From the NCBI RefSeq assembly GCF_009498295.1, contig NZ_CP040813.1, forward strand, positions 1,495,001 through 1,559,000: a stretch of 64,000 bases of DNA, read 5' to 3'. Position 1 is the first letter of the stretch. Each line of letters begins with the position of its first letter. The notes beneath the pieces were generated by a model. That model worked only from the letters and a program-made list of their open reading frames with translations, was not told where the DNA came from and made no database searches. A program made the translations under genes and the position numbers. The stretch comes from Oceanihabitans sp. IOP_32. GTDB taxonomy: Bacteria > Bacteroidota > Bacteroidia > Flavobacteriales > Flavobacteriaceae. Of the stretch, positions 57,201 through 64,000 are shown in pieces.

Positions 57201-57615
57201 TTTAAATGGCGAATTGTTTGAAATTTACCGTCAACAACAGGAGTTAAGAAAGGCTTTAGAAACACAGTTATTAAAGGATGGGCAGGGCAGTAAAGGGCGC
57301 AGTAATGGCTTGTTAAAGCAGATGGAAGAGGTAGAATTAGATTTATTAAATAAGGGCTTTACTAATGAAACCCTTCAAAAAATGATGGCCTTAAAACATC
57401 AGTTGTTAAAAATGAAAAATGCCAGCTTTCAACAAGGAGAAGATAATAAGCGGGAGTCGCAAACGAATGTAAATCAGTTCGAGAATACGAGTAATAATTC
57501 TATACCATCTGCTAAACAATATTTTAATACGACTGAAATATTAAACAGACAAAGCTTACCTTTGCACGAAATTTACAAAAAACGTGTAAAGGCATATTTT
57601 AAAACTAAGCAATGA
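54226..57615 (+). CDS. DUF4175 family large membrane-anchored coiled-coil protein
   Basis: 1129 residues. The start is TTG at 54226. No ATG or GTG is available between the previous in-frame stop (54190) and this codon, and AGGAG lies about 26 nt upstream, farther than usual. Three membrane segments (about 25-45, 50-72 and 150-170) precede a beta-rich periplasmic part to about 480. Then come 400 residues of Lys/Glu/Gln-rich coiled coil, and a C-terminal low-complexity Gly/Lys/Asn stretch. This is the DUF4175 layout of Bacteroidota; function unknown. It overlaps ybeY by 4 bp, so it is coupled to rRNA and tRNA maturation genes. Confidence 0.9.
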   Translation: MNHYNHIQTKLEQFISRYHVNALIRGTILFVAIGLLYFLFTLFIEYVLWLEPLARTILFWLFVSVELFLFIKFMVRPLTKLFKLQKGIDYSEAAKIIGAHFPEVNDKLLNIVQLKQEGEPSELLLASIEQKAIELKPIPFKLAVNFRESFRYLKYAAFPVLIILVTFLSGNSYVFSDSYKRVVDYKTAYEPPAPFQFFVVNTNLNAIENTDFKLQIKTQGNLIPESAKIVYNNETYILQQKEMGAFEYVFSQPTEDMEFVLTANGVTSKKYTLKVIEVPSILDFDMTLDFPKHTKKRLETINSSGNAVIPEGTVISWQVKTKTTDKVQLFSKDTLDFYADKANRFTLSKPVYSDFDYTLSTSNASLNNYENLGFSIKVVKDEYPELELMMKVDSLDLQTLYFHGQISDDYGFSKLQLVYYPTNEVSRKGLVNMPFSNSNIDHFITAFPNNLDIEAGVEYQLYFQVFDNDAINNFKSTKSRIFTYRKRTNTEEEQRLLKEQNQTITEFNSSLDKLQEQDKQLEELSKTQKEKSTLNFNDRKKLESFLKRQEQQDEMMKNFNKKLKDNLENFQKDNLKDDVFKEDLKKRLKENEAQLQEDEKLLEELKRLQKRINKEELSLKLDQLAKQNKNKKRSLEQLVELTKRFYVEKKLEKLKDDLLELANDQEKLSNRPNEDNTKEKQDALSAQFERFKEAMERLEKDTELLSKPIDIPRDKLDEREVDDEQNKASEALDKFEKGKSSDKDKSRAYNRFNDEKEKAKKSQKKAAQKMKEMSDKMQTSMAGGSANEMQEDAEMLRQILDNLLVFSFAQEDLMENFRAIEVNNNNYATLLRHQKSLKTHFEHVDDSLFALSLRQPKLSETVNKEISEVYYNIDKALDVFAENQMFQGISSQQFTITAANNLADFLSEVLDNMQESLSMSAGQGGDGDMQLPDIIMSQEALNKMMEEGMKKGKKGKEGQGEKNGAQGKEDKPGQSGNDVKQNGGFGNGFSEDLNGELFEIYRQQQELRKALETQLLKDGQGSKGRSNGLLKQMEEVELDLLNKGFTNETLQKMMALKHQLLKMKNASFQQGEDNKRESQTNVNQFENTSNNSIPSAKQYFNTTEILNRQSLPLHEIYKKRVKAYFKTKQ

Positions 57616-58025
57616 TTAATTTTAATTACGAGACTAATTTTTCACTAGAAAATGAAGATGCTATAAAGGCTTGGATATCGAAAACCATCAGGGCTGAAAA
57701 CCGTGTTGAAGGTGAAATTAATTATGTGTTTTGTGACGATGATTATCTACATAAATTAAATGTAGAGTTTCTGGATCACGACACCTTAACAGATATAATT
57801 AGTTTTGATTATTCGGTTGGGAACACGATTAATGGCGATGTATTTATATCGGTAGAACGTGTAAGGGATAATGCTAAAGATTTTAAAACTAGTTTTCAAG
57901 ACGAACTTAACCGTGTGATTATTCACGGTATTTTGCATTATTGTGGTTATAAAGACAAGAGTGCAGAAGAAGAAAAATTAATGCGAGGTAAAGAGGATGA
58001 TTATCTAGCGAAGATGGGAGTTTGA
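57612..58025 (+). CDS. ybeY: Endoribonuclease YbeY (16S rRNA maturation)
   Basis: 137 residues. HDTLTDIISFDY and NGDVFISVERV precede the metal motif HGILHYCGYKD. His105 and His109 are in place. The usual third ligand of H-x3-H-x5-H is Asp115 here; I recall this variant as common in Bacteroidota. Coupled by ATGA to the DUF4175 gene and followed by a parS-like site and mnmG. Confidence 0.93.
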   Translation: MINFNYETNFSLENEDAIKAWISKTIRAENRVEGEINYVFCDDDYLHKLNVEFLDHDTLTDIISFDYSVGNTINGDVFISVERVRDNAKDFKTSFQDELNRVIIHGILHYCGYKDKSAEEEKLMRGKEDDYLAKMGV

Positions 58026-58058
58026 TTTTATGATCTTTTTTAGCGTTGTTAAAAAAAA

Positions 58059-58074
58059 TGTTCCACGTGGAACA
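58059..58074. promoter_or_regulatory. parS-type centromere site 1
   Basis: TGTTCCACGTGGAACA, a perfect 16-bp palindrome identical in type to chromosomal ParB binding sites. It lies in the 69-bp gap between ybeY and mnmG. Confidence 0.75.
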
Positions 58075-58094
58075 TGTTAATTTAAATTGAATTT

Positions 58095-59966
58095 ATGTTT
58101 AACGAAGTTTATGATGTTGTTGTTGTAGGTGGTGGTCACGCGGGGAGTGAGGCTGCGGCTGCGGCTGCAAATATGGGAAGCAAAACTTTGCTTATAACCA
58201 TGAATCTCCAAAACATTGCACAAATGTCTTGTAATCCTGCCATGGGTGGTATTGCAAAAGGGCAAATTGTGCGTGAAATTGATGCTTTAGGTGGGTATAG
58301 TGGTATTGTATCCGACACCTCTGCTATTCAATTTAAAATGCTTAATAAATCTAAAGGTCCAGCAATGTGGAGTCCGAGGGTTCAAAGTGACAGAATGCGC
58401 TTTGCTGAAGACTGGCGCTTGTTATTAGAAGGCACAGTAAATTTAGATTTTTATCAAGATATGGTTTCTGGTTTGTTGGTAGAAAACCATAAAGTGGTTG
58501 GTGTAAAAACCAGTTTAGGAATAGAGGTTAAGTCTAAATCGGTTGTGCTTACCAATGGGACTTTTTTAAATGGTTTAATACATATTGGCGATAAAAATTT
58601 TGGAGGGGGTAGAGCTGGCGAAAAAGCTGCTACGGGAATTACAGAGCAGCTTGTGCAATTGGGGTTCGAATCTGGAAGAATGAAAACTGGAACACCCCCA
58701 AGAGTGGATGGGCGATCCTTAGATTTTTCTAAAATGATTGAACAGCCTGGAGATGCGAACCCAGAAAAATTTTCTTATTTAGATATTACGCAGCCTTTAA
58801 AAAAACAGCGCTCTTGTTATATGACCTATACAAGTGAGCTGGTTCATGATTTACTTCGTGAGGGTTTTGATAGATCGCCTATGTTTAACGGTAGAATTCA
58901 AAGTATTGGTCCGCGTTATTGTCCGTCTATTGAAGATAAAATAAACCGTTTTGCCGATAAGGATAGACATCAATTATTTATAGAGCCTGAAGGTTGGAAT
59001 ACTTGTGAGGTGTACGTAAATGGTTTTTCGACATCGCTTCCAGAGGATGTGCAATTTAAAGCATTACGTTCGGTGGTAGGTTTTGAAAACGTGAAATTTT
59101 TTAGACCAGGTTATGCGATCGAGTACGATTATTTTCCACCAACACAATTACAACATACCTTAGAGACCAAGTTAATTGATGGCTTGTATTTTGCTGGGCA
59201 AATTAATGGTACTACGGGTTATGAAGAGGCCGCTGCTCAAGGTGTAATGGCTGGTGTGAATGCCAGTTTAAAAATAAACCAAAAGGAGCCCTTTATTTTA
59301 AAACGTAACGAGGCGTATATTGGGGTTTTAATTGATGATTTAATTACTAAGGGAACCGAAGAGCCGTATAGAATGTTTACCTCGCGAGCGGAGTATAGAA
59401 CCTTATTGCGTCAAGATAATGCCGATTTGCGATTAACACCAAAGAGTTTTGAAATTGGTTTGGCTAAGGAGGAGCGTTTAAAACGAATGACCGAAAAGCA
59501 TGAAGCGGCCGCAAAATTTGTTTCCTTTTTTAAGAATTTAAGTGTTAAGCCGGAGAACATCAATCCTATTTTAGAATCTAAAAAGTCGTCGCCTGTTAAA
59601 CAATCAGGAAAGCTTTTTAAAATTTTTGCGAGACCAAACATTGAGATGGACGATGTGCGAAAATTAGAGCCCGTTGAAGCTTATATTCAGGACCATAATT
59701 TGGATCGAGAGATTATTGAGCAAACCGAAATTCAGGTTAAATATTCGGGGTATATTTCTAAAGAAAAGAATAATGCTGATAAATTGTCGCGTTTGGAATA
59801 TGTTAAAATTCCAAAAGGCTTCGATTACTCTCAGATTAAATCTATGAGTTTTGAAGCTCGTGAAAAACTAGAAAAAATACAACCTACAACGGTGTCTCAG
59901 GCTTCTAGAATTAGTGGAGTATCGCCTAACGATATTTCGGTATTGTTGGTTTATATGGGGCGGTAA
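58095..59966 (+). CDS. mnmG: tRNA uridine-5-carboxymethylaminomethyl modification enzyme MnmG
   Basis: 623 residues, full length. FAD loop VVVGGGHAGSEAAAAAANMG at the start. MSCNPAMGGIAKGQIVREIDALGG and GRMKTGTPPRVDGRS are family signatures. FAGQINGTTGYEEAAAQG binds FAD, and the C-terminal helical domain (EKIQPTTVSQASRISGVSP) contacts MnmE. It forms cmnm5U34 in tRNA with MnmE, which is not in this window. parS-type sites lie on both sides. Confidence 0.97.
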   Translation: MFNEVYDVVVVGGGHAGSEAAAAAANMGSKTLLITMNLQNIAQMSCNPAMGGIAKGQIVREIDALGGYSGIVSDTSAIQFKMLNKSKGPAMWSPRVQSDRMRFAEDWRLLLEGTVNLDFYQDMVSGLLVENHKVVGVKTSLGIEVKSKSVVLTNGTFLNGLIHIGDKNFGGGRAGEKAATGITEQLVQLGFESGRMKTGTPPRVDGRSLDFSKMIEQPGDANPEKFSYLDITQPLKKQRSCYMTYTSELVHDLLREGFDRSPMFNGRIQSIGPRYCPSIEDKINRFADKDRHQLFIEPEGWNTCEVYVNGFSTSLPEDVQFKALRSVVGFENVKFFRPGYAIEYDYFPPTQLQHTLETKLIDGLYFAGQINGTTGYEEAAAQGVMAGVNASLKINQKEPFILKRNEAYIGVLIDDLITKGTEEPYRMFTSRAEYRTLLRQDNADLRLTPKSFEIGLAKEERLKRMTEKHEAAAKFVSFFKNLSVKPENINPILESKKSSPVKQSGKLFKIFARPNIEMDDVRKLEPVEAYIQDHNLDREIIEQTEIQVKYSGYISKEKNNADKLSRLEYVKIPKGFDYSQIKSMSFEAREKLEKIQPTTVSQASRISGVSPNDISVLLVYMGR

Positions 59967-60000
59967 TTTTTAAATGAATAGAGTGTTATCGTTTTAAATT

Positions 60001-60034
60001 AATTCTAAGGTGTTCCACGTGGAACACCTTAGAA
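60001..60034. promoter_or_regulatory. parS-type site 2 inside a 34-bp perfect palindrome
   Basis: TGTTCCACGTGGAACA at 60010-60025, extended by 9 more complementary bases on each side (left arm begins ATTCTAAGG). It lies 35 bp after the mnmG stop. As RNA it would form a strong hairpin, so it may also end mnmG transcripts. Confidence 0.75.
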
Positions 60035-60087
60035 TATTATTGATTTTTCAAATTATTATATTTGAAAACATATAATAAATACGGTAA

Positions 60088-60294
60088 TGACCGATTAAAA
60101 ATGTGGTGATCCTGTAAATTTTTTATAAAGAAGGGCTTTGCACATTTTTAAATGTTACCTTGCTTATTTGAAAAAATTATTAAAATTTAAAGTAGATTTT
60201 TCTCAATTAAAGTGCTTCTGTTTATCATTTACTTAAAATAAAATCTTTGTTTTTGATTCTTAAAGCGAAGCGGTCTTAGGTCTTTTGTTAGACT
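60088..60294 (+). mobile_element. Small TIR element, family 2, copy 2 (MITE-like)
   Basis: Same orientation and similar length as 31236-31448. The left end is TGACCGATTAAAA; the right end (TTTTGTTAGACT) is decayed. Shared blocks: GCTTTGCAC, ACCTTGCTTATTT, CTTCTGTTTATCA and AGCGAAGCGGTCTTAGG. Confidence 0.6.
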
Positions 60295-60440
60295 TTGGTC
60301 ATTTAAGTTTGTTGGTTTATTAAATTTTAAGGTCGATTTAAAAAGCAGGGTTTTACTTGAGAAAGGGAAGGGTGGTGTGTGAAAATTGATCGGTTTGAAA
60401 TATTTTTTAGCCAGGAATTAATTTCTAGCTAAATTTTAAA

Positions 60441-60651
60441 TACCAATTTAATTTTGAAATGTCGTATGGTTACTTTGAATTATTTTTTGTTCAGATGAAA
60501 TATAAAATCAAAGTATAGCAAAGTTATGCTTTTATGTTATTCCAAAATATGGACGAAAAAGAACTGCGAAGCACATCATGAACACCTATTTATAAAATAG
60601 AAAGGTGTGAGTAAACGAATGCTATGAGACATGATATGGTTAATTTGGTAA
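60441..60651 (-). mobile_element. 211-bp TIR element, family 1, copy 2 (MITE-like)
   Basis: Exactly 211 bp. Its reverse complement aligns along its whole length with 34012-34222. Ends are TACCAATTTAATTTTGAAAT and the inverted TACCAAATTAACCAT. Non-coding. Confidence 0.75.
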
Positions 60652-60714
60652 AAGTGTTAGAACCAAAGATGAAACATATGTAATTTTAAAAGAAACAAAA
60701 GTAATTTAGTATTC

Positions 60715-61575
60715 GTGATAAATAAAGACTCAAATCAAACGCATTTAAAAGTTAAAGATTACGCCGTTTCGGGAGAAGTATTTGAATTGTGTAAAAATTC
60801 TGAATTTGGTTTTTTAGAAACGTCTCCACAACCAGCTTCAGAAAAATTGCCAGAATATTACATTAGTGAAGATTATATTTCGCACACAGATTCAAAACGC
60901 AATGTATTCGAAAGCGTTTATCATATGGTGAGATGGTTGTCTTTAAAAAAGAAACTTAACCTTATTAATAGATGGACCTCAAAAGAAAAAAACTTGTTGG
61001 ATGTTGGGTGTGGAACTGGAGATTTTTTACAAACAGCCAAACAAAATAATTGGGTGGTTTCTGGAATAGAACCCAATGAACAGGCTAGAAAAATCGCGAA
61101 TAAAAAAACAAACCATGCTGTTTTTAAAACCGAAGCCTTAGCTAAATTTGAACCTTCGAGTTTTGATGTGATTACGCTTTGGCATGTTTTAGAACATTTA
61201 CCCGATTTAGAAAATCATATTACTGCTTTTAAACAATTACTAAAACCTAGCGGCACTTTAATTATTGCTTTGCCAAATTATAAAAGTTACGATGCCAAAT
61301 ATTATAAACAGTTTTGGGCGGCTTACGATGTGCCAAGACATTTATGGCATTTCGATAAATTATCGTTTTCTAAACTTATTTCAAAATACGACTTAAAAAT
61401 TGTTAATCATAAACCCATGTGGTTTGATGCCTTTTATGTGAGCTTATTATCAGAAAAATACAAATCGGGAAAAATGAATATAATTACAGGTATTTGGATA
61501 GGTTTGGTTTCAAATTTGAAATCATTAAGCTCAAAAGAGCCCTCTTCCTTAATTTATGTGATTAAAAAGAATTAA
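60715..61575 (+). CDS. Class I SAM-dependent methyltransferase
   Basis: 286 residues from a GTG at 60715; no better ATG lies upstream in frame. Residues 10-60 form an N-terminal part (DYAVSGEVFEL, LPEYYISEDYISHTDSKRN). Then the Rossmann fold follows: NLLDVGCGTGDFLQTAKQ (SAM motif I), SGIEPNEQARKIA, FDVITLWHVLEHLPD and GTLIIALPNYKS. DVPRHLWHF is a typical post-motif in the UbiE/bacterial methyltransferase_23 group. The substrate is unknown. Located between mnmG and the OmpH gene. Confidence 0.88.
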   Translation: MINKDSNQTHLKVKDYAVSGEVFELCKNSEFGFLETSPQPASEKLPEYYISEDYISHTDSKRNVFESVYHMVRWLSLKKKLNLINRWTSKEKNLLDVGCGTGDFLQTAKQNNWVVSGIEPNEQARKIANKKTNHAVFKTEALAKFEPSSFDVITLWHVLEHLPDLENHITAFKQLLKPSGTLIIALPNYKSYDAKYYKQFWAAYDVPRHLWHFDKLSFSKLISKYDLKIVNHKPMWFDAFYVSLLSEKYKSGKMNIITGIWIGLVSNLKSLSSKEPSSLIYVIKKN

Positions 61576-61771
61576 AACGAATTTTTAAGCACGTATTTAG
61601 GGTTTTTGTATAAACAACATATAAATGGGTTAAGAATTCTTTTTCGTGCTTTAAACGCTTTATAAACGCTTTGTTTTTAATAGTTTATTGTTATTCTTTA
61701 GTTTTTCGTTATAAGATTACCTTATAGTTAAAATTCAAATTATTTCCGCTTTAAAATATCGCATACTTTCT

Positions 61772-61779
61772 TACATTTG
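61772..61779 (+). promoter_or_regulatory. -7 element of the OmpH-like gene
   Basis: TACATTTG matches TAnnTTTG, 32 nt before the ATG at 61812. Confidence 0.5.
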
Positions 61780-61811
61780 TGAGATAATTAAAACCAGATA
61801 AACCCGAACCA

Positions 61812-62357
61812 ATGAAAAATATATTTTTAGCAGTATGCGCTCTTATTGTTTTGTCTTCATGCGAAAAGCAAGCAAAAATAGGTTACGTTAATAATGGCAC
61901 TGTAATTAACGAATTTCAAGAGAAAAAAGACCTTGAAAAGCGATTTCAAGAAAAAGAAGAAGCCTTTAAGAAAAGAGCCGATAGTATCGGGCAGGCTTTT
62001 CAAGCAGAAGTTCAAAAAACCCAAGCACTTGCTCAAAGATCTTCACAAAAGAAAGCTCAAGAACTAATGGGTGGCTTACAACAAAAACAGCAGCAGTTAC
62101 AGCAACAAATGCAATTCGAGCAGCAAATGTTAACCCAATCTTTCCAAACAGAAATTGATTCTGTTATTATTAAGGTAAAAGATTTTGTAAAAGATTACGG
62201 AAAGAAAAACGGTTATACTTACATTTTAGGAACTACCGATGCGGCATCTACCATAATGTATGGTCCAGAGGAGAATGATTTAACACAGATTATTTTAGAG
62301 GCTTTAAATGGTACTGAAAAGGATTCTGCTAAAACCGCCGAAGACGTAAAAGAATAG
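61812..62357 (+). CDS. OmpH/Skp-like periplasmic chaperone lipoprotein
   Basis: 181 residues. Lipoprotein signal with lipobox in VLSSCEKQ. KIGYVNNGTVINEFQEKKDLEKRF opens the OmpH domain as in Skp (GYVN, then a long coiled coil rich in Gln, Lys and Glu up to about 120). NGYTYILGTTDAASTIMYG closes the trimerisation body. Skp-like proteins hold unfolded outer-membrane proteins. The lipid anchor differs from soluble E. coli Skp. Followed by a strong terminator. Confidence 0.9.
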   Translation: MKNIFLAVCALIVLSSCEKQAKIGYVNNGTVINEFQEKKDLEKRFQEKEEAFKKRADSIGQAFQAEVQKTQALAQRSSQKKAQELMGGLQQKQQQLQQQMQFEQQMLTQSFQTEIDSVIIKVKDFVKDYGKKNGYTYILGTTDAASTIMYGPEENDLTQIILEALNGTEKDSAKTAEDVKE

Positions 62358-62392
62358 ACTATCGCTAAATAGACTATAGCGGTGAAACAGCC

Positions 62393-62432
62393 AAAAAAAC
62401 GCTCTTAGAAACAGTTCTAAGAGCGTTTTTTT
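62393..62432. terminator. Terminator after the OmpH-like gene
   Basis: AAACGCTCTTAGAA and TTCTAAGAGCGTTT are perfectly complementary with A and T runs outside, so it may serve both converging genes. Confidence 0.9.
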
Positions 62433-62496
62433 GTTTTATATTATTATTTGGTGCTTGAGGTCTTATATTTTTTTTATGTAGACTAGTACAGATAGA

Positions 62497-63651
62497 TTAT
62501 TCTGCTTTTTTATGCAGTAGTCGTGTTAATTTAATAGAAAGATCGGTTAAAATGATTTTAGAATTCCCGTTGCGCTCAATGTGGTAAATAGCATCTTGTA
62601 GTTCGTTACTAATATCTAAGATATTATTACCATGCACAAAAGGCGCAAAGTTTTCTAGTTTAAAGTTTTCGGTTTTGGGTGCTATAAAAACCAAATCGTT
62701 TGCTTTGTAATTTAGCAGTAAGGCTTGGCGGAAAAAGTCTAGACAGAAATGTAAAAATTGTTTTTGTGTTTCGCGGCCTGTTTTTGCAATATCCTCACTC
62801 CAAGTCATTAAATCGTGAATAGCGGCTTTGTTACCTTTAGCTTTAAAAGCACTTCTAATCCAGAAAATAAACCAGGTTTCAAATTGAATATCTTCAGAAT
62901 CCTGATACACTAAATCGCAAGCTTTATTATAGTTTCCGTTAGCTTGGTGGGCAATTTTTGTGGCCGTAGTTAGTTCTAAATTATAATTTTTAATCAAGGC
63001 ATTTTTAATTACATCTTCCGCTAGAGGCGGAAAATGTAACACTTGGCAACGCGATTTAATCGTACTTATAATTTGTCCTTCATCCTCAGCAATTAATATA
63101 AATATCGTTTTATTAGGAGGCTCTTCAATAAGCTTTAGTAGCTTGTTAGCACAGGCGGTATTCATTTTTTCTGCCATCCAAATAAGCATCACTTTGTAGC
63201 CACCTTCATAGGCTTTTAAAGTAAGCGATTTTACGATGTCGTGGGCTTCTTCAACCCCAATTTGCCCTTGTTTATTGTCTACACCAAGCAGTTTATACCA
63301 ATCAAATAAATTTCCGTAAGGTTGCTCTTTTAATAATTGGCGCCATTCTTCCAAATAAAAACTAGAAACGGGTTTGCTCTTTACCTTATCGCTAGTTGTC
63401 ACCGGAAAAGCAAAATGTAAATCGGGATGCGAAAAATTTTTAAAGTTTTGGTTGCAAGCCGCGTTACCCGTATTGTTTTCACCACCAGAATTAGCGCATA
63501 AAATATACTGAGCATAAGCAAGCGCCATAGGTAAGGTGCCAGAACCCTCTTTACCCACAAATAATTGCGCATGCGGTATTCTTCCATTATCCGCACTCTG
63601 GGTTAAATGTTTTTTAATGTGATCTTGGCCTAAAATGTCTTCAAAAAGCAT
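62497..63651 (-). CDS. holB: DNA polymerase III subunit delta' family protein
   Basis: 384 residues. FEDILGQDHIKKHLTQSA starts the AAA+ clamp-loader fold. HAQLFVGKEGSGTLPMALAYA is a degenerate Walker A (no GKT/S), as expected for delta'. IGVEEAHDIVKSLTLKAYEGGYKVMLIWMAEKMN and ANKLLKLIEEPPNKTIFILIAE (LLKxLEEPP signature) follow. SRCQVLHFPPL is sensor 1. It stabilises the clamp loader. A TAGGTTTG -7-like motif lies 5 nt before the ATG, suggesting a nearly leaderless mRNA. Confidence 0.93.
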   Translation of the reverse strand: MLFEDILGQDHIKKHLTQSADNGRIPHAQLFVGKEGSGTLPMALAYAQYILCANSGGENNTGNAACNQNFKNFSHPDLHFAFPVTTSDKVKSKPVSSFYLEEWRQLLKEQPYGNLFDWYKLLGVDNKQGQIGVEEAHDIVKSLTLKAYEGGYKVMLIWMAEKMNTACANKLLKLIEEPPNKTIFILIAEDEGQIISTIKSRCQVLHFPPLAEDVIKNALIKNYNLELTTATKIAHQANGNYNKACDLVYQDSEDIQFETWFIFWIRSAFKAKGNKAAIHDLMTWSEDIAKTGRETQKQFLHFCLDFFRQALLLNYKANDLVFIAPKTENFKLENFAPFVHGNNILDISNELQDAIYHIERNGNSKIILTDLSIKLTRLLHKKAE

Positions 63652-64000
63652 ATCACAAACCTACATAAATTTTGTTAGATGTAAAACACTTAAGATGCTC
63701 TAATGCGGTTTACCATTTTGGTTTAATCCCAGCCTTTCGGTAAACGTGATACCTAGGAGTCGTTTGAAGTTGTTTATGGCTGTTTTAGAATTTATGAGTG
63801 TATTATTGTAAAGATTGCTGCAGAGTTGATTGGTCTGTATTTTACATGAGAAAAAAGCATAATATAAAATCAAATTTTAATCATGTAAAACCACTAGAAC
63901 CCGAGCAAAATGTTTTACGAATGTCGTGTTTTTCCTTACCAATGTCATTTTTAACCCGTTTTTAATTGGTTATATTTGTCCATCAATTTGATGTAATCCA
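63652..64000. other. Terminal intergenic stretch, no supported gene
   Basis: About 350 bp at the window edge. The only plus-strand frame of note is a 39-codon ORF at 63846-63965 without recognisable features. Confidence 0.5.

Noticed and set aside
63846-63965. 39-codon ORF near the window end
   Set aside because: Too short, with no recognisable features or ribosome-binding context.

Overview
The window reads as chromosomal DNA of a Flavobacteriaceae-type Bacteroidota. It is AT-rich. Promoters carry the Bacteroidota -7 motif TAnnTTTG, and the gene set is typical of the group: DUF4837, DUF4175, GH3-like, head-GIN/DUF2807, an S41 peptidase next to rnpA, and a gltX/DUF4175/ybeY/mnmG/OmpH/holB neighbourhood.

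Positions 1-18711 are one long minus-strand surface-polysaccharide locus. Read in the direction of transcription it runs: an uncharacterised DUF6909-like gene, a Wzz-like chain-length protein, rmlB, rmlA, rmlC, rmlD (dTDP-L-rhamnose), then an aldolase / CMP-sugar-acid cytidylyltransferase / HAD phosphatase trio, a small lipoprotein, a Wzx-type flippase broken by one frameshift, a sialyltransferase-like glycosyltransferase (EEG and HP motifs), a GT2, a Wzy-like polymerase, a DUF1972-type glycosyltransferase, an O-antigen-ligase-like protein, UDP-glucose dehydrogenase and a UDP-glucuronate decarboxylase cut by the window edge. No NeuB-type synthase is present. The trio therefore looks like an alternative route to a CMP-activated ulosonic acid that the sialyltransferase-like enzyme could transfer. 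Two diverged copies of a hairpin-forming leader (240-335 and 14778-14870) bracket the AT-rich variable part.

Positions 18.7-26.7 kb hold a 2-kb mosaic of REP-like repeats, a GH3-family gene, an M23 peptidase, tatA, DUF4837 and a LysM lytic transglycosylase. Positions 27-34.8 kb (plus strand) hold rnpA, an S41 peptidase, an isochorismatase-fold hydrolase, an AraC regulator, a pirin/GNAT/YceI/nitroreductase operon (the nitroreductase is frameshifted) and a two-repeat MliC-like lipoprotein. Positions 34.9-39.8 kb (minus) hold a CPBP protease, an ElaA-like acetyltransferase, a second repeat array, a CDF metal exporter and rpiB.

The divergent rpiB/rnr gap (39.8-40.4 kb) is packed with TGTTAAT-type repeats and one perfect DnaA-box-like TGTGGATAA. 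Two parS-type palindromes (TGTTCCACGTGGAACA) flank mnmG at 58.06 and 60.01 kb. Together these suggest, but do not prove, an origin-proximal region.

The rest is mostly housekeeping: rnr, LysE, an esterase lipoprotein, tRNA-Cys with a tandem array of its own 3' half, folB, glnS, an SPFH protein, asnA, an RDD protein, gltX, DUF4175, ybeY, mnmG, a methyltransferase, an OmpH-like protein and holB. Two small TIR-bearing element families (211 bp and about 210 bp) sit in intergenic gaps in pairs.
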